From contig CAYTLQ010000306.1 of NCBI GenBank assembly GCA_964438715.1, positions 1-15,648 of the forward strand: a stretch of 15,648 nt of DNA, given 5' to 3'. The position numbers were made by a program, and so were the translations under genes. This stretch comes from CAYTLQ01 sp964438715. Lineage in GTDB: Bacteria; Bacteroidota; Ignavibacteria; Ignavibacteriales; Ignavibacteriaceae. The notes under the pieces were generated by a model. The model had not been told where the DNA came from. It did not search any database and saw only the letters and a program-made list of their open reading frames with translations. Positions 13,889 through 15,648 of this stretch are shown piece after piece (positions within the stretch are counted from its first letter, which is position 1; each line of letters opens with the position of its first letter).

Positions 13889-15648
13889 ACACATTTTTAG
13901 ATAAATGTTGTGATGAGTGCTGGCATTCGAATGAAAAACCATGTGATGTGTTTTTGCGGTGCTGTGCAGAAGGACCAATTTGCCATCATGATGAAAATTG
14001 TAAAGTAAAATTCAAACAATTAAATCAAAAACTTCGTTATGAAGCACATGAATTACCGATAATTTTTATAGGTAAAGGAACCTGCGGGTTAGCGGCCGGC
14101 GCGGCAAAGGTTGAGGAAGCTATTCTGGCAGAACTTAAAAAACTGAATATTGAGGCAGTAATCGTACCGACTGGCTGTATAGGATTTTGTGCAAAGGAAG
14201 TGATTGTTGATATTAAACTTCCCGGAGAACCTCGAGTTTCATACTGCGAAATTACCCCAAAAATAGTTTCACGGTTTATACAAAAAACTCTTGTTGAAAA
14301 AGAGATATTTAAGGAAAAACTCTTAGGCTGTTTAGAAAAAAATGATAAAAAAATTCCGCTTCTCTCCGATGACCCATTTTTCAGTAAACAGTTGAAAATT
14401 GTTTTGAAGAATTGCGGGATTATTAATCCTGATTCAATAGATGAATACATCGCCCGCGGAGGATTCAAAGCATTTGATAAAGTACTTCGGCTGATGACTC
14501 CCGTTGAAGTAGTAAAAGAAATATTAAACTCCGGATTACGAGGAAGGGGAGGCGCAGGATTTCCGACCGGTAAAAAATGGGAATTAGCTCAACAGCAAAA
14601 ATCAACGCAGAAATATATTATATGTAATGCTGATGAGGGTGATCCCGGTGCCTTTATGGATCGTTCTGTATTAGAAAGTGACCCCTACAGAGTAATTGAG
14701 GGTATGATTATCGGTGGTTATGCAATAGGTGCAACTGACGGTTATATTTATTGTCGTGCTGAGTATCCGTTGGCAATTCAGCGATTGGAAAATGCAATAA
14801 AACAATGTAAGCAATACGGGATTTTGGGAGATAACATTCTCGGTAGTGATTTTAGTTTTAATCTTAAAATTAAAAAGGGCGCAGGTGCTTTTGTTTGTGG
14901 TGAAGAAACAGCGCTCATTGCTTCCATAGAAGGAAAGCGAGGAATGCCCAGACCAAGGCCCCCATTCCCTTCGATTGCAGGGTTATGGGGAAAACCTACG
15001 GTAATTAATAATGTTGAGACATTCGCAAATATTGCAGAAATAATTTCACGCGGTAGTGATTGGTTCGCCTCAATTGGCACTGAAAAGAGCAAAGGAACAA
15101 AAGTTTTTGCACTCAGTGGTAAAATAAGAAACAGCGGACTCGTAGAAGTACCAATGGGAATTACACTTGAACAGGTCGTATTTGATATTGCAGGAGGAAT
15201 ACCGGATAATAAAAAATTCAAGGCTGTTCAAATTGGCGGGCCTTCAGGTGGCTGTCTTCCCGAAAGTGTTATGAAAACACCGGTAGATTATGAGTCGCTT
15301 AAAGAAGTTGGTGCAATGATGGGATCCGGTGGATTTGTAGTAATGGATGAAGATACCTGTATGGTAGATGTTGCAAGGTATTTTCTTACCTTTATTCAGA
15401 ATGAATCATGCGGAAAGTGTGTACCATGCCGTGAAGGAACAAAACGGATGCTCGAAATTATCGAAAGAATACCTGTGAGCTATCGCTTCACAAAAGAGAA
15501 AGAAGAACAATTACAAAGATTTCAGGGAATGATTCATCTGAAACGATTGGCGAATGTAATCCGTGATACATCTCTTTGCGGGTTGGGACAGTCAGCGCCT
15601 AATCCAATTCTTTCGGGATTACAATACTTTAAAGAAGAATACGAAGAA
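13885..15648 (+). CDS. hydB: NuoF/HydB/HndC-like NADH:FMN iron-sulfur subunit, 3' truncated by window
   Basis: The frame runs 588 codons without a stop to the window end. Residues 8-39 form a cysteine-rich module (C8, C9, C12, C20, C26, C27, C33, C39, plus H14, H34, H35). Residues 58-135 are a thioredoxin-like [2Fe-2S] domain with C67, C98 and C102. Residues 185-490 are the NuoF core: GRGGAGFPTGKKW (220-232, NADH/FMN), NADEGDPGAFMDR (248-260), GAGAFVCGEETAL (332-344) and KPTVINNVET (370-379). The 4Fe-4S ligands are C509, C512, C515 (ESCGKCVPC) and C565 (TSLCGLG). The sequence ends at the point where HydB-type proteins continue into a C-terminal 2x[4Fe-4S] ferredoxin domain, so a tail outside the window is expected. 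The fused N-terminal [2Fe-2S] domain separates it from complex I NuoF and points to HydB/HndC: NAD(H) oxidation or reduction, possibly flavin-based electron bifurcation with ferredoxin. A NAD-linked formate dehydrogenase subunit is the main alternative. Confidence 0.92.
   Translation, partial: MNTFLDKCCDECWHSNEKPCDVFLRCCAEGPICHHDENCKVKFKQLNQKLRYEAHELPIIFIGKGTCGLAAGAAKVEEAILAELKKLNIEAVIVPTGCIGFCAKEVIVDIKLPGEPRVSYCEITPKIVSRFIQKTLVEKEIFKEKLLGCLEKNDKKIPLLSDDPFFSKQLKIVLKNCGIINPDSIDEYIARGGFKAFDKVLRLMTPVEVVKEILNSGLRGRGGAGFPTGKKWELAQQQKSTQKYIICNADEGDPGAFMDRSVLESDPYRVIEGMIIGGYAIGATDGYIYCRAEYPLAIQRLENAIKQCKQYGILGDNILGSDFSFNLKIKKGAGAFVCGEETALIASIEGKRGMPRPRPPFPSIAGLWGKPTVINNVETFANIAEIISRGSDWFASIGTEKSKGTKVFALSGKIRNSGLVEVPMGITLEQVVFDIAGGIPDNKKFKAVQIGGPSGGCLPESVMKTPVDYESLKEVGAMMGSGGFVVMDEDTCMVDVARYFLTFIQNESCGKCVPCREGTKRMLEIIERIPVSYRFTKEKEEQLQRFQGMIHLKRLANVIRDTSLCGLGQSAPNPILSGLQYFKEEYEE

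Noticed and set aside
14037..15221. Minus-strand open frames opposite the HydB-like gene
   Set aside because: The plus strand encodes a continuous NuoF/HydB protein with all flavin and cluster motifs; the antisense frames resemble no family.
13394..15648. Genes of respiratory complex I (nuoE, nuoF)
   Set aside because: The NuoF-like protein has a fused N-terminal [2Fe-2S] domain typical of HydB/HndC and no complex I membrane subunit gene is visible; only sequence to the right could fully settle this.

Overview
The window is AT-rich bacterial chromosome, densely coded, with seven complete genes and one gene cut at each end. No rRNA, tRNA, IS element, phage gene or CRISPR array was seen. Several features together suggest an anaerobic or fermentative member of the Bacteroidota/Chlorobiota group, with Ignavibacteria-like bacteria my best guess. 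They are a Bacteroidota-style histidine kinase, a huge secreted PKD-repeat protein, an exported LysM/FecR/Ig-like protein, and HydC/HydB-type NAD-linked hydrogenase subunits. The placement is inference from protein style, not from a marker gene.

Region 1 (1-10674, + strand) looks like one transcription unit. It holds the end of a SpoIIE/PP2C-type phosphatase, a membrane histidine kinase with an extracytoplasmic Cache-like sensor (441-2462), an exported LysM + FecR + Ig-like protein (2523-4862), a 1606-residue secreted protein with fifteen tandem PKD domains (4879-9699), and a GalE-type epimerase (9700-10674). Gaps shrink from 84 to 60 to 16 to 0 bases. The layout suggests regulators upstream, an envelope anchor and a long extracellular fibre in the middle, and a nucleotide-sugar enzyme at the end. 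That functional link is a hypothesis.

Region 2 (10671-13147, - strand) is a two-gene unit: an HtrA/DegP-type periplasmic protease followed by adenylosuccinate lyase (purB), joined by an ATGA stop/start overlap. purB and galE converge and their stop codons overlap, with no terminator between them.

Region 3 (13148-15648, + strand) starts with the only sizeable non-coding stretch, about 245 bases between divergent genes. It contains a 13-bp palindrome and a perfect TATAAT that lies inside a partial -24/-12 sigma-54-like site. Then come a NuoE/HydC-like [2Fe-2S] subunit and, overlapping it by ATGA, a NuoF/HydB-like NADH/FMN subunit that runs off the right end. This is most likely the start of an NAD-linked, possibly electron-bifurcating, [FeFe]-hydrogenase operon. 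The HydB-like protein carries an unusual N-terminal module with eight cysteines.

The most interesting candidates are the sensor/LysM-FecR/PKD-fibre operon as an undescribed surface system, and the cysteine-rich extension on the HydB-like subunit.
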